Origin: CAIWHR01 sp963708855
GTDB lineage: Bacteria; Pseudomonadota; Gammaproteobacteria; Burkholderiales; Casimicrobiaceae
DNA: 64,000 nucleotides
Reading direction: 5' to 3'
NCBI GenBank assembly: GCA_963708855.1
Contig: CAVPUM010000031.1
Coordinates: 1-64,000 of the forward strand
How positions within the stretch are numbered: the stretch's first letter is position 1; each line of letters begins with the position of its first letter. Positions 19,728 to 30,167 of the stretch are shown here, piece after piece. Under the pieces are notes generated by a model, which made no database searches, was not told the origin of the DNA, and was given only the letters and a program-made list of their open reading frames with translations. Both the position numbers and the translations under genes were made by a program.

Positions 19728-20516
19728 GTGACGCCCATACTGGTCTTCGACATCGAGACCGTGCCGGACGTGCCGGGCCTGCGGCGCGCGCATGCCATTG
19801 CGCCCGACCTTCCGGACGCCGCGGTGCTGGACTGGTTCACCCAGAAGCGGCGCATGCAGACCGGCGGCGATTTCCTTCCGCTGCAGTTCCAGCAGGTGGT
19901 GGCGATCGCCTGCGCGCTGCGCGAGCCCGCCGGATTCAAGATCGCGTCCGTCGGCACGGCGGAGGATGCCGAGCCCGAGCTCATCCGGCGCTTCTTCGAC
20001 CTGATCGACAAGCACACGCCGCAGCTCGTCTCGTGGAACGGCGGCGGCTTCGACCTGCCGGTGCTCAATTACCGCGCACTGATCCACGGCGTGACGGCGG
20101 CCAAGTACTGGGACTGGGGCGACGACGACCGCGAGTTCAAGTTCAACAGCTACCTCGGGCGCTACCACACGCGGCACCTCGACCTGATGGACGTGCTCGC
20201 GATGTACCAGCCTCGCGCCACGGCCGGGCTCGATGCGATGGCGCGGCTCTGCGGATTTCCCGGGAAGCTCGGCATGGACGGCAGCGAGGTGCACGCGGCG
20301 ATCGTCGCCGGCAGGCTGGACGACGTCCGTCGCTATTGCGAAACGGACGTGATGAACACCTACCTCGTGTACCTGCGCTTCCGGCTGATGCGCGGCGAGC
20401 TGACGGCCGGCGAATACGCGAAGGAAGTCTCGCTCGCGCGGGAAAAGATCGCGGCGACCCACGCGCCGCATTGGGTGGAATTCATCACCGCCTGGGACGC
20501 CAACGCCATCGGGTGA
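19728..20516 (+). CDS. predicted 3'-5' exonuclease (PolB exonuclease-like, DUF2319 type)
   Basis: About 262 residues from GTG 19728 (VTPILVFDIETVPD). It has DnaQ/PolB-type exonuclease motifs: ExoI FDIETVPD, ExoII in QLVSWNGGGFDLPVLNYR, and a late ExoIII region with DDVRRYCETDVMNTY. A HLDLMDVLAMY block lies between. Proteins of this family follow cysM in many betaproteobacteria. The biological substrate is unknown. The frame is continuous with the last part of cysM, probably because of a sequence indel. Confidence 0.85.
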   Translation: MTPILVFDIETVPDVPGLRRAHAIAPDLPDAAVLDWFTQKRRMQTGGDFLPLQFQQVVAIACALREPAGFKIASVGTAEDAEPELIRRFFDLIDKHTPQLVSWNGGGFDLPVLNYRALIHGVTAAKYWDWGDDDREFKFNSYLGRYHTRHLDLMDVLAMYQPRATAGLDAMARLCGFPGKLGMDGSEVHAAIVAGRLDDVRRYCETDVMNTYLVYLRFRLMRGELTAGEYAKEVSLAREKIAATHAPHWVEFITAWDANAIG

Positions 20517-20559
20517 GCGCGGCGTCCGCCGAGCCGCGACGGTTCCGGCACGCCGCGCG

Positions 20560-21435
20560 TTACAGCGTCACGACGCCGCGCGCGAGCTCGACCACGCGCC
20601 CGGACACGCGGATGCTGCGTTCGGCGGTGACCTCGAGTCCCAGCCGGCACGGTCGGCCGACCGCGTCACCCTGTGCGATCGTGATGCGCTGCGGCAGCGA
20701 TGCGCCGGTCGCGATCAGCCATCCCCCGAGGTTGGCGCAGGCGGAACCGGTCCCCGGATCCTCGATCACGGCGCCGTGCTTCGGAAAGAAGAACCGCGCG
20801 ACCATCGCCCGCTCGCCGACGGCGGCCGCCGGACCCGGGGTGACGGGCGCGAAGACGTACGCCATCGCGCGCTGACCGGTGTGTCCATGGCGCAGCAGGA
20901 GATCCGCCCGCGGTGCGGCGCGCCGAACGGCGTCCGCGGACGCGAGCGGGATCACGAGCTGCTCCGATCCCGTGTCGACCCAGAGCGGGGGCGCCGCAGT
21001 GTCGGGCGCGACGTCGGCCTCGGCGAGACCGAGCATGGCGGCGAGCTCGGCGCGGGTGGCCTCGACGGCGCGAATCCGCGGCGCGTTCGCCTGCAACGTC
21101 CAGGTGTCGCCGCGAGCTTCGACCGGGATGACGCCCGCGCTCATCTCCAGGGTCACCGCGTCGCCCGCTTGCGTCAACGCCCGCACGACATGCGCCGTGC
21201 CGAGCGTCGGATGACCGGCGAACGGCATCTCGAAGGTCGGCGTGAAGATGCGCACGCGCGCCGTCGCCCGATCCGACGGCAGGATGAACGTGGTCTCCGA
21301 CAGGTTGAACTGCAGTGCGAGCGCCTGCATCGTCGCGTCGTCGATGCCGCGCGCATCCTCGAACACGGCCAGCGGATTGCCGCCCAGCGTTGTCTCGGCG
21401 AACACGTTCAGGATGCGGAAGGCATGAGTCGGCAT
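20560..21435 (-). CDS. PhzF-family isomerase
   Basis: 291 residues, intact. It has the PhzF fold signatures RILNVFAETTLGGNPLAVF, LSETTFILPS, RIFTPTFEMPFAGHPTLG and FFPKHGAVIEDPGTGSAC. Members are isomerases or epimerases acting on small metabolites. The substrate cannot be read from sequence. It starts 9 bases after the mnmH stop, so it is probably the last gene of tesA-mnmH-phzF-like. Confidence 0.9.
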   Translation of the reverse strand: MPTHAFRILNVFAETTLGGNPLAVFEDARGIDDATMQALALQFNLSETTFILPSDRATARVRIFTPTFEMPFAGHPTLGTAHVVRALTQAGDAVTLEMSAGVIPVEARGDTWTLQANAPRIRAVEATRAELAAMLGLAEADVAPDTAAPPLWVDTGSEQLVIPLASADAVRRAAPRADLLLRHGHTGQRAMAYVFAPVTPGPAAAVGERAMVARFFFPKHGAVIEDPGTGSACANLGGWLIATGASLPQRITIAQGDAVGRPCRLGLEVTAERSIRVSGRVVELARGVVTL

Positions 21436-21444
21436 GGCGATTCC

Positions 21445-22532
21445 TCAAGCGGGAGCCAGGGTCCGTATCCGGGCGTCGAGCTCGCGCGCGAGCGTCCCGA
21501 ACGCCGCGTCGGTCAGCGCCGACGGCGCGACGTCGATGGCCTCCGCGACGCGCGGGAAGTTCCTGTCGATCGACCGCGTGTACGCCGGATCGTAGTGCAG
21601 CGCGAGGAGCTCGCCGACGAGCGTGTCCCAGTCGCCGGCCTTCGCGGCGTCGGTCCAGCGCTCGATCGTCTTCTTCCCGTGCAGCGGAACGAGGTGTGCG
21701 AGCCGCGCGGTCAGCGCGCCATGATCGGCGAGAAAGTGCGCGTACTCGCGCTTGAGCAGCTCGACGCGCAGCGGCTGCGGCAGCGCCAGGCGGATGCACT
21801 CGGCAGCGCGCATGGCGGCGAGCAGGGTGTCCGGCAGCTGCACCGTGCCGATCTTCCTGCTCTCGGACTCGACGTAGACCGGGCGCGCCGGGTCGTACCT
21901 TGCGAGCGCCGCCACCAGCTGGCTGTCGAAGGACTTCTGCGTCGGCTGCGGATCGATCGGGCAGGTCGCCCAGCAGCGAGCCGCGATGCCGCGCCATCGC
22001 TTCGAGGTCGAGCACCTGCGCGCCCTCGCGGTCGAGCGCGGCGATCAGGCGGCTCTTGCCGGAGCCGGTGAGCCCGCAGATGACCTGGTAGCGAAAGCGG
22101 CCCGGGAGCGTCGCGAGCTGCGCCGACGACATGCCGCCGGTACGCGCGATAGCCGCCCTCGAGCTGCGCGGCGCGCCAGCCGATCTCGTTCAGCATGTGC
22201 GCGAGCGAGCGGCTGCGCTGGCCGCCGCGCCAGCAGTAGACGAGCGGCGCCCAGTCGCGCGGCTTCGCGGCGAACGACGTCTCGAGCATCGTCGCGATGT
22301 TGCGCGCGACGAGCGCCGCACCGGCGCGCCGGGCGGCGAACGCCGATTCCTGCGCGTGCATGGTCCCGATGCGCGCGCGCTCGGCGTCGTCGAGCACCGG
22401 GTGGCTCGCCGCGCCGGGCAGATGGTCTTCGGCGTACTCGGACGGACTGCGCACGTCGATGCGCTCGGCGAAGTCGCCGAGCGCATCGATGGTCACCTTG
22501 CGGTCGCGGCCCGCCGCGGCGCCATCGGTCAT
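21445..22532 (-). CDS. mnmH: tRNA 2-selenouridine synthase (apparent frameshifts)
   Basis: About 363 residues. The N-terminal rhodanese domain has IDVRSPSEYAEDHLPGA and the active-site cysteine in VYCWRGGQRSRSLA. The P-loop domain has ICGLTGSGKSRLIAAL and a conserved VYVESESRKIG. The enzyme converts 2-thiouridine to 2-selenouridine (via geranyl-thiouridine) at tRNA position 34 using selenophosphate. Frame changes at about 22152 and 21955 are each repaired by one CG. ATG 22532 overlaps the tesA stop. No selD is in the window. Confidence 0.9.
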
Positions 22533-23196
22533 CGTCGCGATCCCAGGAGCGGCAGCAATGCCGGCCAGACGTTGTCGAGGAGCAGCGGCTGCGCGGTCGC
22601 CGTCGGGTGGATGCGATCGGGCTGGAACATGTCGTTGCGCTCGCCGAAGCCTTCGAAGAAGAAGGGGACGAGCGGCGCCTTGCGCGCCTTCGCGACGCCG
22701 GCGAACAGGGCATCGAACTCGCGGACGTAGGCGGCGCCGTAATTCGGCGGCAGCCTCATGCCGACGATGAGCGGCTTCGCGCCGGCATTCTGGACGGCGC
22801 GCGACCATCGCGCCGAGATTCTCGCGCGTGGAACCGAGGTTGCCTCCGCGCAGCCCGTCGTTGCCGCCCAGTTCCAGCACGACGATGGCCGGCTTGTGGG
22901 CGGCGAGCAGCGCGGGCAGGCGCGCGCGTCCGCCGGCCGTGGTGTCGCCGGTGATGCTCGCGTTGACGACGCGGTGCGGATACCGTTGCGCGGTCAGGCG
23001 CGCCGCCAGCAGATCGACCCAGCCGGTGCCCGGCGGGAGGCCGTAGGCAGCGGAGATCGAGTCGCCGACGACGAGCAGGACCGGCGCGCCCGGATCGGCG
23101 CGCGCGCACGGCGCCGCGGCGAGCGAGCGTGAACGCCAGTGCGGCGAGGCGGCCGACGAACAGGCGGCGGGCAGGGGTCGAGGACGGGAAGGCCAT
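22529..23196 (-). CDS. tesA: TesA-like GDSL esterase/lysophospholipase (apparent frameshifts)
   Basis: Periplasmic SGNH hydrolase of about 223 residues with signal peptide MAFPSSTPARRLFVGRLAAL. The four SGNH blocks are visible: GDSISAAYG (Ser), NASITGDTTAGG (Gly), ELGGNDGLRG (Asn) and DRIHPTATAQ (Asp/His). Frame changes at about 23125 and 22797 fit loss of one CG. It is divergent from the ybbA-like ABC gene, the standard tesA/ybbAP arrangement, and its stop overlaps the mnmH start. Confidence 0.9.
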
Positions 23197-23364
23197 GGCG
23201 CAATCGAGCTGCGATTGTAGAGGCTCGCGGGGTCCGCCGCGAGCGGCACGGTAGAATCCGACTGTTCGACCCACCGCCGCGATGGCCGTTCCTTCGCGCC
23301 GGCACGACGTTCTCGCGGTGCAGCGCTTGCAAACCGCGCCGTTGCCCCAACCATCCGTCATTCC

Positions 23365-24057
23365 ATGGCCCAGCCCCTTCTTCGCGCCGCCAATCTCACC
23401 AAGATCGTGACCAGCGGCGAGGCGCCGCTGACCATCCTCGACGACGTGGGTTTCGCGATCGATGCGGGCGATGCCGTCGCGATCGTCGGCGCGTCGGGAT
23501 CGGGAAAGACCACGCTGCTCGGCCTTCTCGCCGGGCTCGACCGGCCCTCCAGCGGCGAGGTCTGGCTCGACGGCAATGCGCTGTCCGGCCTCGACGAGGA
23601 CGCGCGTGCCGCGCAGCGGCAGCGGCTGCTCGGTTTCGTCTTCCAGTCGTTCCAGCTGCTCCCGGCGCTGACCGCGCTGGAGAACGTGATGCTTCCGCTG
23701 GAGCTCGCCGGCACCGCGGACGCCGCGGCCAAGGCCAGGGATTGGCTCGCGCGCGTCGGGCTCGCGAAGCGCACGACGCACTACCCGAAGCAGCTCTCCG
23801 GCGGCGAGCAGCAGCGGGTCGCCATCGCGCGCGCGTTCGCCGGCGAGCCCAAGCTGCTGATGGCCGACGAGCCGACCGGCAATCTGGACAATGCCACCGG
23901 AGTGGAAGTCGTCGATCTCATGTTCCGGCTCAATCGCGAGCACGGCACGACGCTGCTGCTCGTCACGCACGACGTCGGCCTCGCGCAGCGCTGCGCGCGC
24001 CGGCTGTCGCTCGCCGGCGGCCGGCTCGTCGGCGACGAGCGCATCGCGGCACGGTGA
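23365..24057 (+). CDS. ybbA: ABC transporter ATP-binding protein (YbbA/LolD type)
   Basis: 230 residues, intact. Walker A GASGSGKTTL, Q-loop VFQSFQLLPALTALENV, signature LSGGEQQRVAIARA and Walker B LLMADEPTGNLD place it in the MacB/LolD family. It pairs with the large permease that follows 8 bases later. In other bacteria this pair sits opposite tesA and is predicted to act on lipids or lipoproteins mechanochemically. The substrate is unproven. Confidence 0.92.
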   Translation: MAQPLLRAANLTKIVTSGEAPLTILDDVGFAIDAGDAVAIVGASGSGKTTLLGLLAGLDRPSSGEVWLDGNALSGLDEDARAAQRQRLLGFVFQSFQLLPALTALENVMLPLELAGTADAAAKARDWLARVGLAKRTTHYPKQLSGGEQQRVAIARAFAGEPKLLMADEPTGNLDNATGVEVVDLMFRLNREHGTTLLLVTHDVGLAQRCARRLSLAGGRLVGDERIAAR

Positions 24058-24065
24058 AGCGCCGG

Positions 24066-26591
24066 ATGAACACGCTTCGGCTCGCCTTGCGCATGCTCTC
24101 GCGCGACTGGCGCGCGGGCGAGCTCACCGTGCTGATCGTGGCGATGGTGCTCGCCGTCGCGAGCATCGGCACCGTCGGCTTCTTCGCGGACCGCGTGAAG
24201 GGTGCGCTGTCCCGGCAGGCGAACCTGCTGCTCGGCGCCGATGTGCTGATTTCGGGCGACCGGCCGTTGCCCGAGACCTTCGCGGCCGAAGCGGGCAGGC
24301 GCGGTCTCGCCTTCACCCCGGTGCTCAAGTTCAACAGCATGGTGCAGCGTGCGGGAGCCGACGGCGGACGGGCGGTGGCGCCGTGCTCGCGGACGTCAAG
24401 GCGGTGGCGCCGGGCTACCCTCTGCGCGGGGCGATCATCGCTCGTCGATCCGGTCAGCGCGAGCGGCGCACCGGCACGCGGCACTCCGCCGCGCGGCGAA
24501 GCGTGGCCCGATGCCCGGCTCGCGGCGCGGCTCGGTGTTGCGGCCGGCGATGCGCTTGCGGTCGGCGAGGCGACGCTCACGGTGGGCGCGATCATCCAGC
24601 GGGAGCCCGAGGTGGCGAGCGGGCTGCTCGCGCTCGGGCCGCGGCTGCTCATCAACATCGACGATGTTCCGGCCACGAACCTGCTGCAGCCGGGCAATCG
24701 CGCGGTCTATCGCCTCCTCGTGGCCGATCTCGTCGGCGCGCGCCGCGCTCGATCCCTACCTCGCGTGGCTGCAGACCGAGCTGAAGCCCGGTCAGCGCAT
24801 GGAAAACGTGCGCGACCTGCGGCCCGAAGTGCGGCAGACGCTCGAGCGCGCGGAGCAGTTCCTCGGGCTCTCGGCGCTGGTGGCGGTGATCCTTGCCGCG
24901 GTCGCGATCGCGCTCGCCGCGTCGCGCTATCTGCGCCGCCATCTCGACACCGCGGCGATGCTCCGCTGCCTGGGCGCGCCGCGGCGGCAGGCGCTCGCGC
25001 TGTTCGTGCTGCAGTTCGCGGCGCTCGGCGTCCTCGCGAGCGCTGCCGGCATCGCGCATCGCGCTCGCGGGTCAGGAGCTGCTGGTCAAATTCCTGGCGT
25101 CCGTGGCGCCCACCGAATTGCCGGGCCCTGGACTTCTGCCGGCGGTCACGGCATTCGGCACGGGCATTCTGCTGCTGTTCGGCTTTGCCCTGCCGCCGCT
25201 GATCGCGCTCGCGAGCGTGCCGCCGCTGCGCGTGTTGCGCCGCGACCTGCCGCGACCGCGACCCGGCGGGGTCGTCGCCTACCTGCTGGGCGCGGGGGTC
25301 ATCGCGCTCCTGGTCGCCTGGCAGGCGCAGGATGCGAAGGCAGGCGCGATCATGGTCGGCGGCATCGGCGCGCTGCTCGCCGCCGCGGCGCTCGCGGCCT
25401 GGATCCTGATCCTGCTGCTGAAGCGCCTGCCCCAGCGCGGCGCGACCTGGCGCTTCGGACTCGCGAACCTGCGCCGCCGCCCGCTCGCCTCGAGCCTGCA
25501 GATCGGCGCGCTGGCGCTCGGGTTCATGGCGCTGCTGCTGCTCACCGTCGTGCGCGGCGACCTGATGCAGAACTGGCGCGCGAGCCTGCCGCCGGATGCG
25601 CCGAACCATTTCGTCGTCAACGTGCTCCCCGACCAGATCGACGGCGTGCGCGCCGCGTTGAAGTCGGTGACGGGCTCGGACACGACCCTCTATCCGATGA
25701 TCCGCGGCCGGCTGGTCGAGGTCAACGGCACGCGGCTCGACACCGCCCAGTACACCGACGCGCGGGCGCGACGGCTCGCCGAGCGCGAGTTCAACCTGTC
25801 GTGGGCGTCCGAGCTGCCGACGACCAATCGCATCGTCGCCGGCAAATGGTTCGACGGCGCCACGGGTCCGGCGGCCGGCATCTCGATGGAGCAGGGCATC
25901 GCGGAGTCGCTGCGCCTGAAGCTCGGCGACACGCTGACCTTCGACATCGCCGGCATGCCGGTGAGCGCCGCCATCACGAGCCTGCGCAAGGTGGACTGGG
26001 ACAGCTTCCGCCCGAACTTCTTCACGCTGTTCGCGCCGGGCGTGCTGGAATCGATGCCGCAGACGCATCTCGGCGCGGTCCGCCTGCCCGAAGGCCCGCA
26101 GTCGGCGGCGTGGCTGTCGGAGCTGGTGCAGCAGTACCCGAACGTGCTGGCGATCGACGTCGGCGAGATCATGCGGCAGGTGCAGACGATCATCGAGCAG
26201 GTGGCCAAGGCGGTCGAGTTCGTGTTCCTGTTCACGCTCGCTGGGCGGACTCCTCGTGCTGCAGGCGGCGATTGCCGCGACGCAGGACGAGCGCCGGTTC
26301 GATGCCGCGATCCTGCGCACGCTCGGCGCGTCGCGGGCACAGCTCGCCGCCGCGCAGAACGCCGAGTTCCTGGTGCTGGGCGCGCTGGCGGGGACGCTGG
26401 CGGCGGGCGGCGCGACGGCGCTGGGCTATGTGCTGTCGGACCGGGTGTTCCAGATTCCGTTTTCGGCCAATCCGATGGTGTGGCTCTACGGCGTGGGCGG
26501 CGGCGCGCTCGTCGTGACGCTTGCCGGCTGGCTCGGCACGCGCGGCACGATGCGACAGCCGCCGCTCGCGGTGATCCGGCAGCTGGGTTAG
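24066..26591 (+). CDS. ybbP: ABC transporter permease (YbbP/FtsX type, apparent frameshifts)
   Basis: Large MacB-like permease of about 845 residues. It starts MNTLRLALRMLSRDWRAGEL, then a first helix (LIVAMVLAVASIGTVGFF), a large periplasmic domain, FtsX core helices (LSALVAVILAAVAIALAASR; VLQFAALGVLAS) and a last FtsX unit (QAAIAATQDERRFDAAILR, RTLGASRAQLAAAQ). It ends QPPLAVIRQLG at TAG 26591. At least five frame changes are present. Those at 24441, 24743, 25057 and 26240 are each cured by one CG, and the one near 24370-24385 needs four bases. Confidence 0.88.
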
Positions 26592-26631
26592 GGCACGAAT
26601 CCCGTTTCTCGAGGTCTGTCCCCCGACCACA

Positions 26632-27831
26632 CTATTTCCCCGCCAGCACCGACTCGCGCGAGAAGAGCCGCGCCACGGCCAGCAGCGCCGCGAGCGTCAG
26701 CAGCCCCGGGACGACGCAGGACTGCAGCAGCTCGACCCACGGCAGCGCTTCTCCGCGCAGCGCGCGCGAGAGGAGCGCGTACTGGCCGGATACGGGAACC
26801 CAGGTCAGCCATGCCGGCTCCTTCTTCTGCAGGAACATCTGCACGATCGGCAGCAGCGACACGGCGAACAGCAGCACGGACAGGTTGGACTGCGCCTCCT
26901 TGAACGTGCGGCCGCGGCAGCCGACGTAGAGCAGGATCGCCGGCATCAGCAGGATCAGCGGGATCAGCGCGACGACGAAGCGGCCGAGCTCGGCCAGCCC
27001 GAACAGGAAGGGAATGCCCACGGCCGGCAGCGGCGCGAAGCGCAGCGTGAGATAGAAACCCGACAGCGTCAGGACCACGGCGGCGGCGTTGAGCAGCGAC
27101 ACGGCCAGCCATTTGCCCGTCGCGAGCTCCAGCGGTGCCACGGGTGTGGTCAGCAGCGGCTCGAGCGAGGCGCGCTCGCGCTCGCCCGCCGTCGTGTCGA
27201 GCGCGGCGGCCATGCCGCCCATCACCGCGGCAAAGAGCCCGTAGAACGCGATGAGAAAGAGCACGAGCGCGCCGGAGCTCTGCGGCGTGGCGAGATCGCG
27301 CGACTCGACGCTGAGCGGATTCGCGACGTCCGGCGCGATGCCGCGCAGGATCAGCCGGCTGCGTCCCCATTCGCGATTGAACGCGCGCAACAGCGCCTCG
27401 ACCTCGGCGATGGATGCGCGCGCCCGGTCGCGCGAACGGTCGTAGGCGAGGCGGACCGTGCCCGGGCGGCCCTGCGCGACATCGTCGGCGAACGCGGCGT
27501 CGACCTCGAGCACGACGTCGAGGTCGCCGCTCCTGATCATGTCCTCGAAGTCCTTCGGGGCGGGTGTGAGCGTCAGCTGCTGCCGCTCGAGAAACGCCAT
27601 GAGTGCCGGCGCGCGCTCCATGCCGGCGACGGGCAGCGTCAGCTCCCGCGTCTTGTCCGCCTGGCGCGCGATCAGGTTCAGCACCAGCAGCATCAGCACG
27701 GGACCCGCGACGATGGCCGTCACGAGCGTCACCAGCATCGTGCGGCGATCGCGGAAGAGGTCGACGATCTCCTTGCGCGCGACCACGGCGATGCGCGCCA
27801 GCGCCGATCCGTTGCGCGCGGCGTCCTTCAC
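26632..27831 (-). CDS. ABC-2 type permease (NatB-like)
   Basis: 399 residues, intact. After a cytoplasmic start (ARIAVVARKEIVDLFRDRR) there is one helix (MLVTLVTAIVAGPVLMLLVL), then a ~140-residue external domain. Five or so further helices follow (GALVLFLIAFYGLFAAVMGG; WLAVSLLNAAAVVLTLSGFY; VVALIPLILLMPAILLYVG). The motif ERERASLEPLLTTP is typical of NatB and related exporters. Its start overlaps the stop of the ATPase gene by 4 bases. The exported substrate is unknown. Sodium is only a family guess. Confidence 0.85.
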   Translation of the reverse strand: MKDAARNGSALARIAVVARKEIVDLFRDRRTMLVTLVTAIVAGPVLMLLVLNLIARQADKTRELTLPVAGMERAPALMAFLERQQLTLTPAPKDFEDMIRSGDLDVVLEVDAAFADDVAQGRPGTVRLAYDRSRDRARASIAEVEALLRAFNREWGRSRLILRGIAPDVANPLSVESRDLATPQSSGALVLFLIAFYGLFAAVMGGMAAALDTTAGERERASLEPLLTTPVAPLELATGKWLAVSLLNAAAVVLTLSGFYLTLRFAPLPAVGIPFLFGLAELGRFVVALIPLILLMPAILLYVGCRGRTFKEAQSNLSVLLFAVSLLPIVQMFLQKKEPAWLTWVPVSGQYALLSRALRGEALPWVELLQSCVVPGLLTLAALLAVARLFSRESVLAGK

Positions 27832-28572
27832 GCGGCCAGGCCCTCGCCCGAGCCCAGCAGCCGGACGAAGGCCTCTTCGAGCGAGCTTTCACCCGACTGC
27901 GCGAGCAGCTCGGTGGCGGTTCCGGTCGCGACGACGCGTCCGCGGCCGAGGATCACGATCGAATCGCACAGCGCCGAGACTTCCTGCATCACGTGCGAGC
28001 TGAAGAGCAGGCACTTGCCGTTCGCGCGCAAGGTCGCGCAGCAGGTCGCGCAGCGCGCGAATGCTCATGATGTCGAGACCGTTGGTGGGCTCGTCGAGCA
28101 GGATGGTCTGCGGGTCGTGCACGAGCGCGCGCGCGATCGCCACCTTCATCCGCTCGCCCTGCGAAAAGCCCTGCGCGCGGCGGTCGGCGATGCCGGCGAT
28201 GCCCAGCGCGCCGACGAGCTCGTCGATCCGCGCATCGAGCGCGGCGCCGGACAGGCCGTGCAATGCGCCGTAGTAGCGGATGTTCTCCCGGGCGGTAAGA
28301 CGCGGGTAGAGCCCGCGCGCGTCGGACAGCACGCCGATGCGCCGGCGCACGGCGTAGCGGTCGCGCACGACGTCGTGCCCTTCGATGCTCGCGCTGCCGG
28401 CATCCGGGATCATCAGCGTCGCCAGCATCCGCAGCAGCGTGGTCTTGCCGGCGCCGTTCGGGCCGAGCAGACCGGTGATCTCGCCGTCGGCGGCCGTGAA
28501 CGAGACGCCGTCGACCGCGCGCACTTCGCGGCGCCGGCCGAAGGCCTTCGCCAGGTTTTCGACGACGATCAC
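27828..28572 (-). CDS. ABC transporter ATP-binding protein (NatA-like, apparent frameshift)
   Basis: About 248 residues from GTG 28572. Walker A GPNGAGKTTLLRML, the signature FSQGERMKVAIARAL and Walker B ILLDEPTNGLD match the NatA/CcmA class. The frame changes at about 28030 in a GCGCGC run. Adding one CG gives RANGKCLLFSSHVMQEV, the H-loop segment. The start overlaps the stop of the upstream TAP-like hydrolase, so hydrolase, ATPase and permease form one transcription unit. Confidence 0.9.
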
Positions 28573-30053
28573 GAGCGCGCCCCGAGACGGTCGGGCCAGA
28601 GCGGCGGCCGCGAGCTCTTCTCGAAATGTTCGACGCACGACGCGGGAAGCGTGGCGAATGTCGGATCGTCGATGAACGCCGCGATGAGCCGCGGTCCGCA
28701 GGCGTGCGGCGACACGATGTGACCGTAGCCGCGCGCGACGATGTGGCGGCTCGCCGGCAGCGTCTTCGCGACTTCGGCGCCGTTGGCGGGCGGCGTGACC
28801 GGGTCGAGCCCGCCGGAGAGGATCAGCACCGGCACGTCGCTCGCAACCGGTGTCGTCGCGTCGGCGGGACTCGCCCCCTTCGGCCAACTCTGCGCAGACC
28901 GCGAGCGCCCGCTCGGCCAGCGCCTTCGTGCGCAGACCCGCCAGCGTGCTCGCGGCGTCGGCCGGCGAGACGCGCGGGATGTCCTCCGCGCAGGTGACCG
29001 AGTAGTGCAGCGCGGTGTTCGACTGCTCGTCGAGATCGGCCGTCACGAGCATCGCGCCGGCGTACAGCGGGCCGAAGTCGCCCGCCGCGGCGCGGCCGAT
29101 CACTTCCGGCAGGAGCGCCGCGAGCTCCGGCGCGTAGGTGAACGGCTGCAGCGCGCCGATCACGTGGTCGAACGTCAGGTGCAGCGTCAGCGCCTCGCCG
29201 GTGCGCGGATCCGTCAGCGCGACGTCCCGCCCTTGCGGACCCAGCCGGTCGCGGATCGTGTCGAGCGTGGCGGCAAGGTCGGGATGCGCGGCGGCGCAAG
29301 GCGGCGATTGCGCGCAGGCGTCGAACACCGCGTTCAGCGCGATCTCGCGCGACGGCCAGACGTCGAGGGTCGTTCTCATCGCGGGCGAGGCGACGCCGTC
29401 GAGCACGACGCTGCGCACGCGGTCCGGATGCCGGCGCAGGTATTCCTGCGCCACGCGCGTTCCGTACGAGCCGCCCCACAGGTTGATCCTCGCGTAGCCC
29501 AGCGCGGCGCGCACGGCGTCGAGGTCGGCGACCCATGCGGCCGTCGTGTATTGCGCGGCGTCGATGCCCTGCGCGGCGAGCTCCCTGGCGCAGGCGGCCG
29601 CCTTGGGACCGGGATCGAAGTCCAGCGCCGTCTGCAGGTCGCGCGTCGGGCTTGAACGCCGCGCAGACGAGCGGCGACGAGCGGCCCGGTGCCGCGCTGG
29701 TCGACGAGCACGATGTCGCGATCCTTGCGCACGCCGGTCAACGCCGCGGCGAACGGCCCCAGGAAGCTCGCGGCCTGGCCGGGGCCGCCGGCGAGAATGA
29801 ACAGCGGATCCGCGCGCGGATGCAGCGTGTTGGCCGGCAGCACCGCGATCGCCAGGCTGATCCTGCGGCCATCGGGCTTGTCGCGATTCTCGGGCACTTC
29901 GAGCGTGCCGCATTGCGCGGCGAGCGGGAGCTTCGGCAGCCGGCATTCGGCGAAGCGCGATCGTCGCGCGCGGGCGCGGCGTCGCCGCCACAGCCGGCGA
30001 GCGCCGATGGCGAGCCCGGCGAGGACGATCGATGCAAGACGGGTGGCGGTCAT
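28569..30053 (-). CDS. TAP-like alpha/beta hydrolase lipoprotein (apparent frameshifts)
   Basis: About 490 residues. It has a signal peptide and, after adding one CG near 29993, a lipobox LAGC. The core has the oxyanion region LFILAGGPGQAA, DIVLVDQRGTG, the nucleophile elbow LWGGSYGTRVAQEYLRRHP, and a C-terminal TAP domain with VLILSGGLDPVTPP and GYGHIVSPHACGP carrying Asp and His. This is the tripeptidyl-aminopeptidase/prolyl-aminopeptidase-like family. Further shifts near 29950, 29680, 29645 and 28870 mostly fit CG loss. It overlaps the ABC ATPase gene downstream and may act with that exporter. Confidence 0.85.
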
Positions 30054-30167
30054 CGCGGCGGATGTTAGCAGAGCCGCGCACGCCGCGCCCGCACGGCGCA
30101 CCCGATGGGCGCCGTGCCGCCTCGCTATACTGGCCGCATTGCTCCACGTGCCCCTGGCGCCTCCACC

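Noticed and set aside
19200..20516. Novel CysM-exonuclease bifunctional enzyme
   Set aside because: A single restored CG separates the two genes at the normal places.
18608..20875. 755-residue plus-strand frame through cysM and beyond
   Set aside because: Only the central part is real cysM sequence. The flanks are out-of-frame readings.
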